Shown here piece by piece: positions 8,144 to 16,143 of a DNA stretch of 64,000 nucleotides. The translations under genes were made by a program, and so were the position numbers. The stretch is from Gemmatimonadota bacterium. GTDB taxonomy: Bacteria > Gemmatimonadota > Gemmatimonadetes > Longimicrobiales > Gaopeijiaceae. The stretch covers positions 62,001 to 126,000 of the forward strand of contig JAJDTB010000035.1 of NCBI GenBank assembly GCA_022827345.1, read 5' to 3'. Positions within the stretch are counted from its first letter, which is position 1; each line of letters begins with the position of its first letter. Under the pieces are notes generated by a model. The model saw only the letters and a program-made list of their open reading frames with translations. It had not been told where the DNA came from and made no database searches.

Positions 8144-10339
8144 TCAGAAACGGGAGGTGACGGTGATGCGGAAGCTGCGGCTGGCTCCGGGGTTGCGCTC
8201 CTGCACATCCACGTATTCGGCCTGCAGGAGATTGGAGACCTTGGCCTGGACTTCCATGTCCTTGATGGTAGTGCCCATGCGCAGGTCGACCAGCGTGATG
8301 TTGCCCCGCTCGTCCAGCGGGTAGACGAGCACCTGATCCGACCGGCTGCGGTAGCGGATATCCAGCCCGACGCGGTCGGCCCAGGCGAGCGTGGTCGTCA
8401 GGTTGTGGGTAGAACGGTAGGGCAGCGGCCGCCCGGTGCTCTTGTCATGCGAATCGAGGAGCAGATAGGTGGTGTGGAGATTGAGCTTCTCGGGGACGAT
8501 GACGAACTGCGCGCCCGCGTCGAATCCCCGCACGCGCGCCTCCGAAACATTGCGGAACTGGAAGGTGAGAACCTGGCCGGGAGCGCCCGACACTTCGATC
8601 AGGCCCTCGTATTCGCTCCAGAAGAGCCCGGCGTCGAACCAGAGCCGCTCGCTGGGGGTCAGGGTCGCACCCAGTTCGCCGGCCCAGGCCGATTCGCCGC
8701 GAAGCTCCAGATTCGGGACGACGCGGAAGCCGAACACCGTCGTCGAGGTATACTGCTCGGCCACGCTGGGGGCGCGGTATCCCCGGCTGAGGGAGGTGCG
8801 CAGGCTCAGGCGGTCGGAGGGCTCGAAGACGACGCCGACCTTGGGGTTGATGGACAGATCATCCTCCACGTGGGACGCCTTGTGCTGGTCCACGCGGATT
8901 CCGGTCGTGGCGCGCACCCGCTCCGAGAACTCGATCTCGTCCTGGATGAAGGCGGCCAGATCGGTCACGTTCGGGTCCGGCGACAGGTAATTCGACGAGA
9001 AGCGGGTATACGCGGCCTCCGCTCCGGTGGTGACGGAGTGGCGGCCATCGGTGAAGCGGGAGACCTGAAAGTCCGTCCCGTAGCGGGTGGAACGGTGGAA
9101 GTCCTCGTTGTCGTGGAAGTAGTTGTTGGCGCGCACATGCTGGATCTGCGGGCGCAGCTGCACCTTCATGACCGGGGTGGCGAAGGGCGTTGCCGTGATA
9201 CCCACGACCAGGTCGGATTCCCGCTTCCAGTCCCCCAGTTGCTCGGGTACCACCTCGAGCGGCCGGTCCGGCGACCGCCAGGTGAAGAACTCCTCCGCGT
9301 CGTCGCGCTTCCAGTTGACGAAGACCTCCAGGGGCGTCAGCGATTCCGCGCCGAACACGGTCTTGGCCCGGAAAGTCCAGCGCTGCAGGTCGTTGTTCTG
9401 GCGGAAGCCGTCGGATCCCTCGCGGCCGATGAAGAGCGTCGCGTCCGCGCCGCCGACCCGGCGGGTGTGCTGAAGCTGCAGCCCCTGCATGTTGAGCCGT
9501 TCTTCGGTGAAGCTCAGGTTCCCGGGCGTGTCGAAGATCCCGTAGTACCCGCGCACGATCGTGTGCCGGCCCCCGATCGGTGGACGGGTGATGACGTTGA
9601 CCACGCCCCCCATCGCGTTCGTGCCGAAGAGCGTGGAGTGGGGGCCCTTGACGATCTCGATGCGCTCCACGTCGAGGAGCGGGAGGATCGCGAAGTCGAT
9701 GGACGAGCCCACGCCGGTGAGGACGCGGTGTCCGTCGAGCAGCATGAGCACCCGGCTCCCCACGCCGCGGGCGATCCCGCTCGATCCCCGGATGTCCATA
9801 TGGCCGGCGTTGAAGGTCACGCCCTGGGCGAAGGGGAGTGCTTCGTTCAGGCCGGTGACGTCCCTGCGCTCGACTTCGTCTCCGCTGATTATCGCGACGC
9901 TCACGGGAGCATCGCCGGGACGGGCGTTGCCCCTGCTGGCGGTAACGGTCAGTCCGGGAACCTCGAAGAGCGACCGTTCCAGAGAGATGATGACCGGTCC
10001 TGTAGTGGCAGCCTGAATCTCGACCGCGTGCTCGACGGTCTTGAACCCCGCGGCGACGACCACGAGGTGAATGTGCTCGCCGAGATCCGGCAGGTCGATC
10101 TCGAAGCTGCCGTCCTCTCCCGTGAAGGTGCGGAGCTGGGTGGAGCGGACCAGCACCTCGGCGCGCGCGACCCCGTCCCCCGACTCCGCGGCGAGCACCT
10201 CACCCCGCAGGGTCGTCGTGGTCTGGGCGGCCGCGGATACGGGGATCGAAGTCGAAAGTGCAACCGCCGCGACGAATACGTGGAACCGCCCCCGGGTGGC
10301 GCCCTGGCCAGCAACCTGCCTCGGGAACCGGCCGGCCAC
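8144..10339 (-). CDS. TonB-dependent outer-membrane receptor with N-terminal CarboxypepD-reg domain
   Basis: A 731-residue receptor. A signal peptide ending SAAAQ is followed by a carboxypeptidase-regulatory-like domain (LRGEVLAAESGDGVARAEVL), a plug domain (TASRGNARPGDAPVSVAIIS, ending VERIEIVKGPHSTLFGTNAM) and a 22-strand-type barrel that ends in an aromatic residue (VTSRF). I chose a GTG start at 10339, two bases after the stop of the lipoprotein gene, because it gives a normal signal length; the frame open upstream overlaps that gene. The barrel has short loops typical of cobalamin or siderophore-type receptors. The substrate is unknown, but the downstream rhodanese suggests a sulfur-containing or metal-sulfur ligand. 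Confidence 0.92.
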   Translation of the reverse strand: MAGRFPRQVAGQGATRGRFHVFVAAVALSTSIPVSAAAQTTTTLRGEVLAAESGDGVARAEVLVRSTQLRTFTGEDGSFEIDLPDLGEHIHLVVVAAGFKTVEHAVEIQAATTGPVIISLERSLFEVPGLTVTASRGNARPGDAPVSVAIISGDEVERRDVTGLNEALPFAQGVTFNAGHMDIRGSSGIARGVGSRVLMLLDGHRVLTGVGSSIDFAILPLLDVERIEIVKGPHSTLFGTNAMGGVVNVITRPPIGGRHTIVRGYYGIFDTPGNLSFTEERLNMQGLQLQHTRRVGGADATLFIGREGSDGFRQNNDLQRWTFRAKTVFGAESLTPLEVFVNWKRDDAEEFFTWRSPDRPLEVVPEQLGDWKRESDLVVGITATPFATPVMKVQLRPQIQHVRANNYFHDNEDFHRSTRYGTDFQVSRFTDGRHSVTTGAEAAYTRFSSNYLSPDPNVTDLAAFIQDEIEFSERVRATTGIRVDQHKASHVEDDLSINPKVGVVFEPSDRLSLRTSLSRGYRAPSVAEQYTSTTVFGFRVVPNLELRGESAWAGELGATLTPSERLWFDAGLFWSEYEGLIEVSGAPGQVLTFQFRNVSEARVRGFDAGAQFVIVPEKLNLHTTYLLLDSHDKSTGRPLPYRSTHNLTTTLAWADRVGLDIRYRSRSDQVLVYPLDERGNITLVDLRMGTTIKDMEVQAKVSNLLQAEYVDVQERNPGASRSFRITVTSRF

Positions 10340-10341
10340 GG

Positions 10342-10806
10342 CTATTGGCGTTGCCAGACGGTGGTCGAGACGTTGATTGGCGGTTCGGTGACCTCGACCG
10401 TAAGCCTGCCCCCGACGAGCGTGTAGGTGCCCCTGGCCTGCACCACGTTCCCCTTCTGCTCCCATGTCCCGTCGCTACGCACGGTGTAGGTGCCGGTATC
10501 CACGATGGGGGCGGTACCTCCGAGGCCATCCGGTATCGTGACATCCATCGTCATGGTGCCCGACGCCTGATCCCCTACGGGAGGGGACTGTTGCAGGGTG
10601 AAGGTCCCGGTCACATCGGGCGGGGTCATTTCCTCAAAACCGGTCACCAGCGCAACGATGGAGACCAGGGAGTAGGTCCCGGTGAGGTCGGGGGGAGCAT
10701 TGTCGGGTTCGACCGGGTCCTCACCTCCGCAAGCAGCCCCCAGGAGCGCACACGCCAGGAGCGGCCAGAGCCTGCCGGTCGAACCGCTGAGCATCTTGCA
10801 AGCCAC
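10342..10806 (-). CDS. Lipoprotein of unknown function
   Basis: A 154-residue protein with lipoprotein signal LLACALLGAAC followed by GGEDPVEPD, then a beta-rich domain with repeated Thr/Gly strand patterns (TGTYSLVSI, GTFTLQQSP, TGTYTVRSDGTW, RGTYTLVGG). This looks like a lipocalin-like or small barrel lipoprotein of the kind often annotated in Gemmatimonadota. The GTG at 10806 is preferred to the ATG twelve bases later because a strong ribosome-binding site (GGGAGGAGA on the minus strand, 10811-10819) lies about 5 bases before it. The TonB receptor follows after two bases, so the pair probably works together at the outer membrane. Confidence 0.75.
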   Translation of the reverse strand: MACKMLSGSTGRLWPLLACALLGAACGGEDPVEPDNAPPDLTGTYSLVSIVALVTGFEEMTPPDVTGTFTLQQSPPVGDQASGTMTMDVTIPDGLGGTAPIVDTGTYTVRSDGTWEQKGNVVQARGTYTLVGGRLTVEVTEPPINVSTTVWQRQ

Positions 10807-10942
10807 TGATTCTCCTCCCTGGTTGGTACAAGGATCGCGCCGCGGGAAGGCACGTTACCCGAGCGCCACGCTTGGACAACCGGCAACCGTCATGACAACG
10901 TAAGGTGCCGCCGTGTCAGCCACCAGCACAGGGAACGATTCG

Positions 10943-11470
10943 ATGCCCCACACCCAGCCACCACTCATTGACGGAGGCAAGCCCAGGGGCACCGCCGACC
11001 TGATGAGCCGGCTGGACGAATTGGGCATCGCCCACAGCACGATGGAGCATGCCCCGGTCTTCACGGTAGAGGAAGCCCGCCGCCTACGCGGCCGCATCGA
11101 CGGAGCCCACTCCAAGAACCTCTTCGTGCGCGACAAGAAGGAGAACCACTGGCTGGTGTCCTGCCTCAGCGAGCGCCGGGTGGATCTCAAATGGCTGGCC
11201 GGCGCTCTCGGAACCAAGCGCCTCACATTCTGCAGCGAGCGCCGGTTGACGGGCTACCTGGGGATCAGGCGGGGCGCCGTCTCCCCGTTCGCGATCCTCA
11301 ACGACGTCGGCGGCGTGGTGCGCGTGGCGCTCGATGCGGAGCTGGTCGAAGCCGAACCGCTCAACTTCCATCCTCTCGACAATTCGAAGACCACCACAAT
11401 CTCCAGGGCGGGACTGCTGCGCTTTCTCGAGGCGGAGGGGCACGCGCCCCTGATCGTCCGGTTTCCCTGA
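10943..11470 (+). CDS. Prolyl-tRNA editing protein (YbaK/ProX family)
   Basis: About 175 residues containing the whole YbaK/ProX deacylase domain, which hydrolyses mischarged tRNA (Ala-tRNA(Pro) or Cys-tRNA(Pro)). Family landmarks seen are EHAPVFTVEEA, the catalytic Lys region HSKNLFVRDKKENHWLV, GAVSPFAILND and LNFHPLDNSKTTTIS. The size and motifs resemble the free-standing PrdX/ProXp-ala group. An alternative GTG at 10913 would add ten residues; the ATG at 10943 has AGGGAA upstream at a normal distance. The gene stands alone, divergent from the lipoprotein operon. Confidence 0.92.
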   Translation: MPHTQPPLIDGGKPRGTADLMSRLDELGIAHSTMEHAPVFTVEEARRLRGRIDGAHSKNLFVRDKKENHWLVSCLSERRVDLKWLAGALGTKRLTFCSERRLTGYLGIRRGAVSPFAILNDVGGVVRVALDAELVEAEPLNFHPLDNSKTTTISRAGLLRFLEAEGHAPLIVRFP

Positions 11471-11558
11471 GGGCGCCGGGCATTCCCCGATGCAATCGGG
11501 CGTTGTCCCTGAGCCGCCGGACGTTTCCCCCAGCGGCCGGGCGTCTCCCGGATTACGC
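11459..11558. repeat. Five degenerate 18-21 bp tandem units
   Basis: Units beginning near 11459, 11477, 11497, 11518 and 11538 share the pattern CGG-N-(C/T)-(G/A)-TT-N-CCC, for example CGGGCGTTGTCCC and CGGACGTTTCCCC. They start inside the last codons of the tRNA editing gene and fill most of the 100-base gap between two convergent genes. No open frame or long hairpin explains them. They may be a worn tandem repeat or a terminator-region repeat. Confidence 0.5.
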
Positions 11559-11569
11559 GCGGGCCGCTA

Positions 11570-12742
11570 CTAGCGAAATGCCGGGATGATGTCCTGGATG
11601 AGCAGGTCCATCGTGAGGCGCTCGTAGTGCTCGTTGCCGCCGTCCTGGCTGACGCGGTACCAGTCGTTGGTGGCAACGACCACGAGCTGCAGGTCCGGCA
11701 CGACGACGACGTACTGGCCGCCGTAGCCCCACGCGAAGTAGAGCGGCTCGCTCGTCCCCGGAACCACCCACCACAGGGAGCCGTAGGAAATCCCTCTGAG
11801 CGCTCCCGAGTGCATCCGCCAGTCGAACCTCTCCTCCGTGGAGAATCCGATCCAGTCGGCGGGAATGATCTGGCGTCCTCCGCTCGAGCCGTCCTGGAGG
11901 AAAAGCTGGCCGAAGCGGGCGAGGTCGCGGGGGCGCAGATCGAGCCCGGCCCCGCCGTTGTAATATCCCCCGCCCAACTGTTCCCAGCGGCTCACGGAAA
12001 TCCCCATCGGTTCGAAGAGCGCGAACCTTGCCAGCGTGGGAAGCTGCATGACGGTCGCCTGCTCCAGCACGACGCCGAGCAGGTGAACCGCGGCCGAGTT
12101 ATAGGTGAACTCCGTCCCGGGCGGTGACGTGAACTGCTTGCGCAGAAGGAAGCCCAGGTGGTCGCCGGAACGGATCCACTCATTGTAGGAGCCGGCTCCG
12201 CCCGACTCGTCCCATTCGAATCCGCTGGTCATCGTGAGCAGGTGCCGGATGGTGATCGCACCCTTGTCGGGGTCGAGATCCGGCAGAAGCGAACCCAGGT
12301 AGTCCGATATCGGGTCGTCCAGACTGCGGATGTCGCCGCGCGCCAGCGCGACCCCCGTCAGCGCCGACACCACGCTCTTCGTCACGGAGCGCACATCGTG
12401 CAGGTCGTCGGGGCCACCGGCGCCGAAGTACTCCTCGACGACCAGCCGCCCGTCCTTGACGACCAGCAGGCTGCGCATGCGGTGGTTTCCGGCGGCCCGC
12501 GCGACCCCGCTTGCCACCATGTCGGGAGAGCCGCCCGCCTCGGCGACGGTGGCCGTGGTCCAGGGCAGCGCGAGGTCGATTTCGACGGGTCCATCGGCGC
12601 CCGGGCCGACCGCGGCCTCCGCGCAGGCTCCCAGCGCCAGCGCCAGGAGTGCGTGCGGCAACCCGCGGGCGCTCCCGGAGCGGCGAGGCACCGCGTTGGC
12701 GGACACGCCGCGGGACTTCACGTCAACCATGGGAATCGGCAC
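11570..12742 (-). CDS. Serine hydrolase, beta-lactamase class C fold, lipoprotein
   Basis: A 390-residue exported hydrolase. The N-terminal signal ends in lipobox LALGAC. The catalytic SxxK motif is SVTK (in VRSVTKSVVSALTG), the YxN motif is YNS in FTYNSAAVHLLG, and the third motif is replaced by WGYGG near the C-terminus. This family includes esterases, D-aminopeptidases and 6-aminohexanoate-dimer hydrolase-like enzymes; the phrase RSLLVVKDGRLVVEEYF is typical of the last group. The frame starts at GTG 12742, and an ATG at 12730 is equally possible. No operon partner is evident. Confidence 0.88.
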   Translation of the reverse strand: MPIPMVDVKSRGVSANAVPRRSGSARGLPHALLALALGACAEAAVGPGADGPVEIDLALPWTTATVAEAGGSPDMVASGVARAAGNHRMRSLLVVKDGRLVVEEYFGAGGPDDLHDVRSVTKSVVSALTGVALARGDIRSLDDPISDYLGSLLPDLDPDKGAITIRHLLTMTSGFEWDESGGAGSYNEWIRSGDHLGFLLRKQFTSPPGTEFTYNSAAVHLLGVVLEQATVMQLPTLARFALFEPMGISVSRWEQLGGGYYNGGAGLDLRPRDLARFGQLFLQDGSSGGRQIIPADWIGFSTEERFDWRMHSGALRGISYGSLWWVVPGTSEPLYFAWGYGGQYVVVVPDLQLVVVATNDWYRVSQDGGNEHYERLTMDLLIQDIIPAFR

Positions 12743-12973
12743 GAATCCGGGGGCTCCGCCGTGCAGTCATCTTTCTCGTCCATATATGGAATCTGGAACG
12801 TGAACCGTCACCGGCGCCAGTCAGGGGGACACGGCCGCCACGGTTCAATGCGGGCAAACGCAGGGCGGAAATCGCGCAGGGCCTGTATGTTGGACACCAT
12901 GATGTCCCGCGCCGTTGCCCGATGAGCCTCGGGATCGGCCCATGGGCTCCGTTCCCTGCACCAGAGGTGATGA

Positions 12974-13561
12974 ATGCACATCGAACGTATTTCCCTAGGT
13001 CTCGCCGTACTCGCCGTCTCCGCATCGTGGAGCTGCGTTTCGTCGCAGGTCGCCAATCCTGACGAACAGATCGCCCAGGCGCTCACGGCCGCACCGGAGG
13101 ACAAGGCCGACGGCGCACGGGTGCTCGGCTACGCGACCGACGGGAAGGTCGTTGAACTGAGACCCGGATCCAACGACTTCATCTGCCTCGCCTCGAATCC
13201 GGCCAACGAACGCTTCTCGAGTTCGTGCTACCACGCGTCGCTGGAACCCTACTTCGCCCGGGGCCGCGAACTGAGCGCCGAAGGCGCGTCGCGGGAAGAC
13301 CGGTACCGCATTCGCTTTGAGGAAATGGAGGCGGGCACTCTCGCGAAGCCCGTCATGTCGGCGACGCAATACGTCCTGGACGGCACCTGGGACTCCGCCA
13401 TGCAGACCGCAACCGGAATGGTCCGGTGGGTCATCTATGTTCCGGGAGCCACTCCGGAATCGACGGGCCTGTCGGTCATGCCTCAGGAGGGCGGACCCTG
13501 GATCATGGATCCTGGCACGCCCGGCGCCCACATCATGATCGTACCACCTCGGGGCGGGTAG
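12974..13561 (+). CDS. Secreted or lipid-anchored protein of unknown function
   Basis: A 195-residue protein with an N-terminal export signal (MHIERISLGLAVLAVSASWS followed by Cys) that could be a lipobox. The mature part has one pair of Cys residues (ICLAS and SSSCYH) and the conserved-looking segments GARVLGYATDGKVVELRPG, PVMSATQYVLDGTW and GPWIMDPGTPGAHIMIVPPR. I do not recognise the family; similar proteins occur in acidobacterial-type genomes as hypothetical proteins. The start is well supported by AGAGGTG just upstream of the ATG. Cardiolipin synthase follows after 54 bases on the same strand. Confidence 0.75.
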   Translation: MHIERISLGLAVLAVSASWSCVSSQVANPDEQIAQALTAAPEDKADGARVLGYATDGKVVELRPGSNDFICLASNPANERFSSSCYHASLEPYFARGRELSAEGASREDRYRIRFEEMEAGTLAKPVMSATQYVLDGTWDSAMQTATGMVRWVIYVPGATPESTGLSVMPQEGGPWIMDPGTPGAHIMIVPPRGG

Positions 13562-13615
13562 TCCCGTGGCGCCGGCGGCGCCGCTTGGCGAAGGGATGCG
13601 CTTGATGGCCACAGT

Positions 13616-15058
13616 ATGCTAGGGAACATCTCTGCGTTCGCCTTTTCGGCCGGCACGTACGCACTTCACCTGCTCTTCGTGGTGTACGTCCTCCTTCGCC
13701 CGCGGTCCAGGCAGAACTCGTCGATGGCGTGGATCGTCTTCATCGTCGCGGTGCCATTCGTGGGAATCGTCCTGTACCTGGTGGTCGGGGAGGTGCGTCC
13801 GGGGAGTTCCCGGAAACGCCGGCACAGAACGATCGTGGCGAACATCCGCAAGGTGCTGAACGAGAGCTGGAACGACCCGAAGGACGCGGCAGTGGTTCCC
13901 CGGGAGACCGAGTCCATTGCGCGGCTCGCGCGGCTGGGAAGCGACACGCCGCCACGCGACGGGAACAGGCTGACGCTGCTCGCGGGTGCCCAGGAGTTCA
14001 TCACGTCGCTGGTCCGGGACATCGACCGCGCCGAGGATCACGTCCACCTGCTCTTCTACGTCTATCTGGAAGACGGGGCGGGACGCGCAGTCACGGATGC
14101 GCTGGTCCGCGCCGAGGAGAGGGGCGTGGAGTGCCGACTTCTGGTCGACAACGTCGGATCGAGCGACTTTCTGAAGTCGGAACTCTGCCGGGAACTGCGG
14201 AAGGGCGGCGTCGAGGTGGTGGCGGCGCTGCCGACGCGAATCACCCAGATCGCCTCGATCCGCTTCGACATGCGCAACCACCGCAAGATCGCGGTCCTCG
14301 ACGGCCGGGTGGGGTACACCGGCAGCCACAACATCGCGGAGGAGGCGTTTCACCCCAAGCCGCGATTCGCGCCATGGGTCGACGCCACCCTCCGGATCGA
14401 GGGGCCGACCGTGCGCGACCTCCAGGTGCTGTTCGTCGAGGACTGGTACATGGACAGCGCCCAGAACCTGGATCACCTGATCGCGCTGGCGCCCGAGGAG
14501 CACGAGGGTGGACGGACGGTGCAGGTCGTGGGCACCGGCGTGAATTCCCAGAACGAGGCGCTGGTCCGGGTAATCCAGTCGGCGATCCACATGGCGCGCG
14601 AGGAACTCATCCTCACAACCCCGTATTTCGTGCCCGACGAAGGGACGCTCGCGGCGCTCACGACCGCGGCCGTGCGCGGGGTGCACACGATCGTCGTCGT
14701 GCCCGAGCGCAATGATTCCCCCATCGTCGCACTGGCCAGCCGCAGCTTCTACCAGCCCCTGCTCGAGGTGGGAGCGGAGATCCACGAGTTCACGAAGGGA
14801 CTCCTCCACGCAAAGACCATCACGGTGGACCGCGAGTTCGCGATGGTCAGCACCGCCAACCTCGACCGGCGCAGCTTCGAGATCAATTTCGAGCTCAGCA
14901 CCCTGGTCTACGACAGCGACTTCGCCTCCGAACTGCGCTTGCTCCAGAAACGGTACCTCGAGGATTGCCGCAGGGTCGACGCGCGACGATGGGCCGCCCG
15001 GCGCTGGCCGAGGCGGCTGGTGGAGAACGTGGCCGGCCTCTTCAGCCCGCTGCTGTGA
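13616..15058 (+). CDS. cls: Cardiolipin synthase
   Basis: A 480-residue phospholipase-D superfamily enzyme that condenses two phosphatidylglycerols into cardiolipin at the inner membrane. Two N-terminal transmembrane segments (about residues 5-27 and 38-58) precede two catalytic HKD repeats, the first being HRKIAVLDGRVGYTGSHN and the second HAKTITVDREFAMVSTANLD. Length and organisation match bacterial ClsA. The C-terminus is basic (RRWAARRWPRRL). The stop overlaps the GTG of the methyltransferase gene by four bases. Confidence 0.95.
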   Translation: MLGNISAFAFSAGTYALHLLFVVYVLLRPRSRQNSSMAWIVFIVAVPFVGIVLYLVVGEVRPGSSRKRRHRTIVANIRKVLNESWNDPKDAAVVPRETESIARLARLGSDTPPRDGNRLTLLAGAQEFITSLVRDIDRAEDHVHLLFYVYLEDGAGRAVTDALVRAEERGVECRLLVDNVGSSDFLKSELCRELRKGGVEVVAALPTRITQIASIRFDMRNHRKIAVLDGRVGYTGSHNIAEEAFHPKPRFAPWVDATLRIEGPTVRDLQVLFVEDWYMDSAQNLDHLIALAPEEHEGGRTVQVVGTGVNSQNEALVRVIQSAIHMAREELILTTPYFVPDEGTLAALTTAAVRGVHTIVVVPERNDSPIVALASRSFYQPLLEVGAEIHEFTKGLLHAKTITVDREFAMVSTANLDRRSFEINFELSTLVYDSDFASELRLLQKRYLEDCRRVDARRWAARRWPRRLVENVAGLFSPLL

Positions 15059-16074
15059 GCCGCCGGGGCGGTGAGATCCCGTCGCAGGTGGCGGCGGAGT
15101 GGGCGCATGCACGTCCCCACCCCGCCGCCCCCCCCGAGACCTCCCTGATCCTGGGCGACCCCGCCCCCCACCTCGCCCGCGCGCTGCACGATTGCGGCCA
15201 CACCGTCACCCGCTGGAGCCGCCACCTCACGCGGGGCCAGCGCTGCGCACCCTGGCCCCCGGCCGGCCCGTTCGGCGAGGTCTGGGCGCGCATGCCCCGG
15301 TCCTCGCTGGAAGCGGCCATGCTCCTCCACGCTGCCGCGGCCCGGATCGACGACGGCGCCCAGCTGTACCTCTACGGCGCCGGCAACGAGGGCATCCGCT
15401 CGGCCGGCCGGCACTTCCCGCCGGGGACCGCACCGCCCCGCCCCCTCCTCATCAAGCGCCGCTGCCGCGTCCTCGCGGCCACGCGAACCGCCGCTCCACC
15501 GCGCGAAGACGGCCTCGACAGCTGGCAGATCCGGACCCCGGTCGACTGGGGCGCGGGCGAGCGCGACTGGACCTTCTTCCCCGGAATGTTCGCGGGCGGC
15601 CGCATCGACCCGGCGACCGCGCTGCTCATCGAGTACCTGCCGACCGTCTCCACCGGCGCCCGCGTCCTCGACTTCGGCGCGGGCAGCGGGGTCATCGCCG
15701 CCGCGGTGCTCGCCCGCACCCCCGCCGCGCGCGCCGTGCTCCTCGATCGGGACGCGATCGCGCTGGTCGCCGCCGCGCGCAACGTCCCGGGAGGCACCCT
15801 GGTCCTGGGGAGCGGCCTCGGCCATGTGGAAGGCCGCTTCGACCTCATCGTCTCGAATCCGCCCATCCACGCGGGCAGCGCGCAGAGCCTGGCCACGGTG
15901 GAGGCGCTGATCCGCGAGGCTCCGGGAGCGCTGGCCCCCCGCGGCTCCATGATGCTGGTCACCCAGCGCCGACTACCGATTCCGCGAATGCTGGCCGAGT
16001 GCTTCCGCGACGTTCGAACCGTCGCGGACCGGGGCCCGCACCGCGTGTGGGCGGCGGATGGGCCGCAGTGCTAG
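15055..16074 (+). CDS. Class I SAM methyltransferase, RsmC-like (16S rRNA G1207 type)
   Basis: About 339 residues. The C-terminal half is a methyltransferase domain with the SAM-binding loop VLDFGAGSGVIAAAV and the N2-guanine catalytic motif NPPIH (within VSNPPIHAG), as in RsmC and RlmG. The N-terminal half is a diverged duplicate domain without the motifs, which also fits RsmC. I chose the GTG at 15055 because it overlaps the cardiolipin synthase stop (GTGA) and gives a normal length; the frame open upstream lies inside that gene. It would act in the cytoplasm on small-subunit rRNA. Exact target is an inference. Confidence 0.82.
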   Translation: MSRRGGEIPSQVAAEWAHARPHPAAPPETSLILGDPAPHLARALHDCGHTVTRWSRHLTRGQRCAPWPPAGPFGEVWARMPRSSLEAAMLLHAAAARIDDGAQLYLYGAGNEGIRSAGRHFPPGTAPPRPLLIKRRCRVLAATRTAAPPREDGLDSWQIRTPVDWGAGERDWTFFPGMFAGGRIDPATALLIEYLPTVSTGARVLDFGAGSGVIAAAVLARTPAARAVLLDRDAIALVAAARNVPGGTLVLGSGLGHVEGRFDLIVSNPPIHAGSAQSLATVEALIREAPGALAPRGSMMLVTQRRLPIPRMLAECFRDVRTVADRGPHRVWAADGPQC

Positions 16075-16143
16075 CACTTTGTGCATGCATACCCTGACGC
16101 AATCGCCGGGGTGGCCGACCGGCGACGCACACTCGGCGGCCCG

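Noticed and set aside
7766-10426. An 886-codon open frame antisense to the TonB receptor and rhodanese
   Set aside because: Low-complexity shadow frame; the minus strand carries complete domain motifs.
11570-12742. Calling the two serine hydrolases (also 53931-55394) antibiotic-resistance beta-lactamases
   Set aside because: Both have the shared fold but lipoprotein signals and sequence blocks typical of esterase or peptidase members; the first also lacks the usual third motif.
12780-12789. Perfect palindrome CCATATATGG between divergent genes
   Set aside because: Ten bases only and no second copy or promoter context that would make it more than chance in a short AT-rich stretch.
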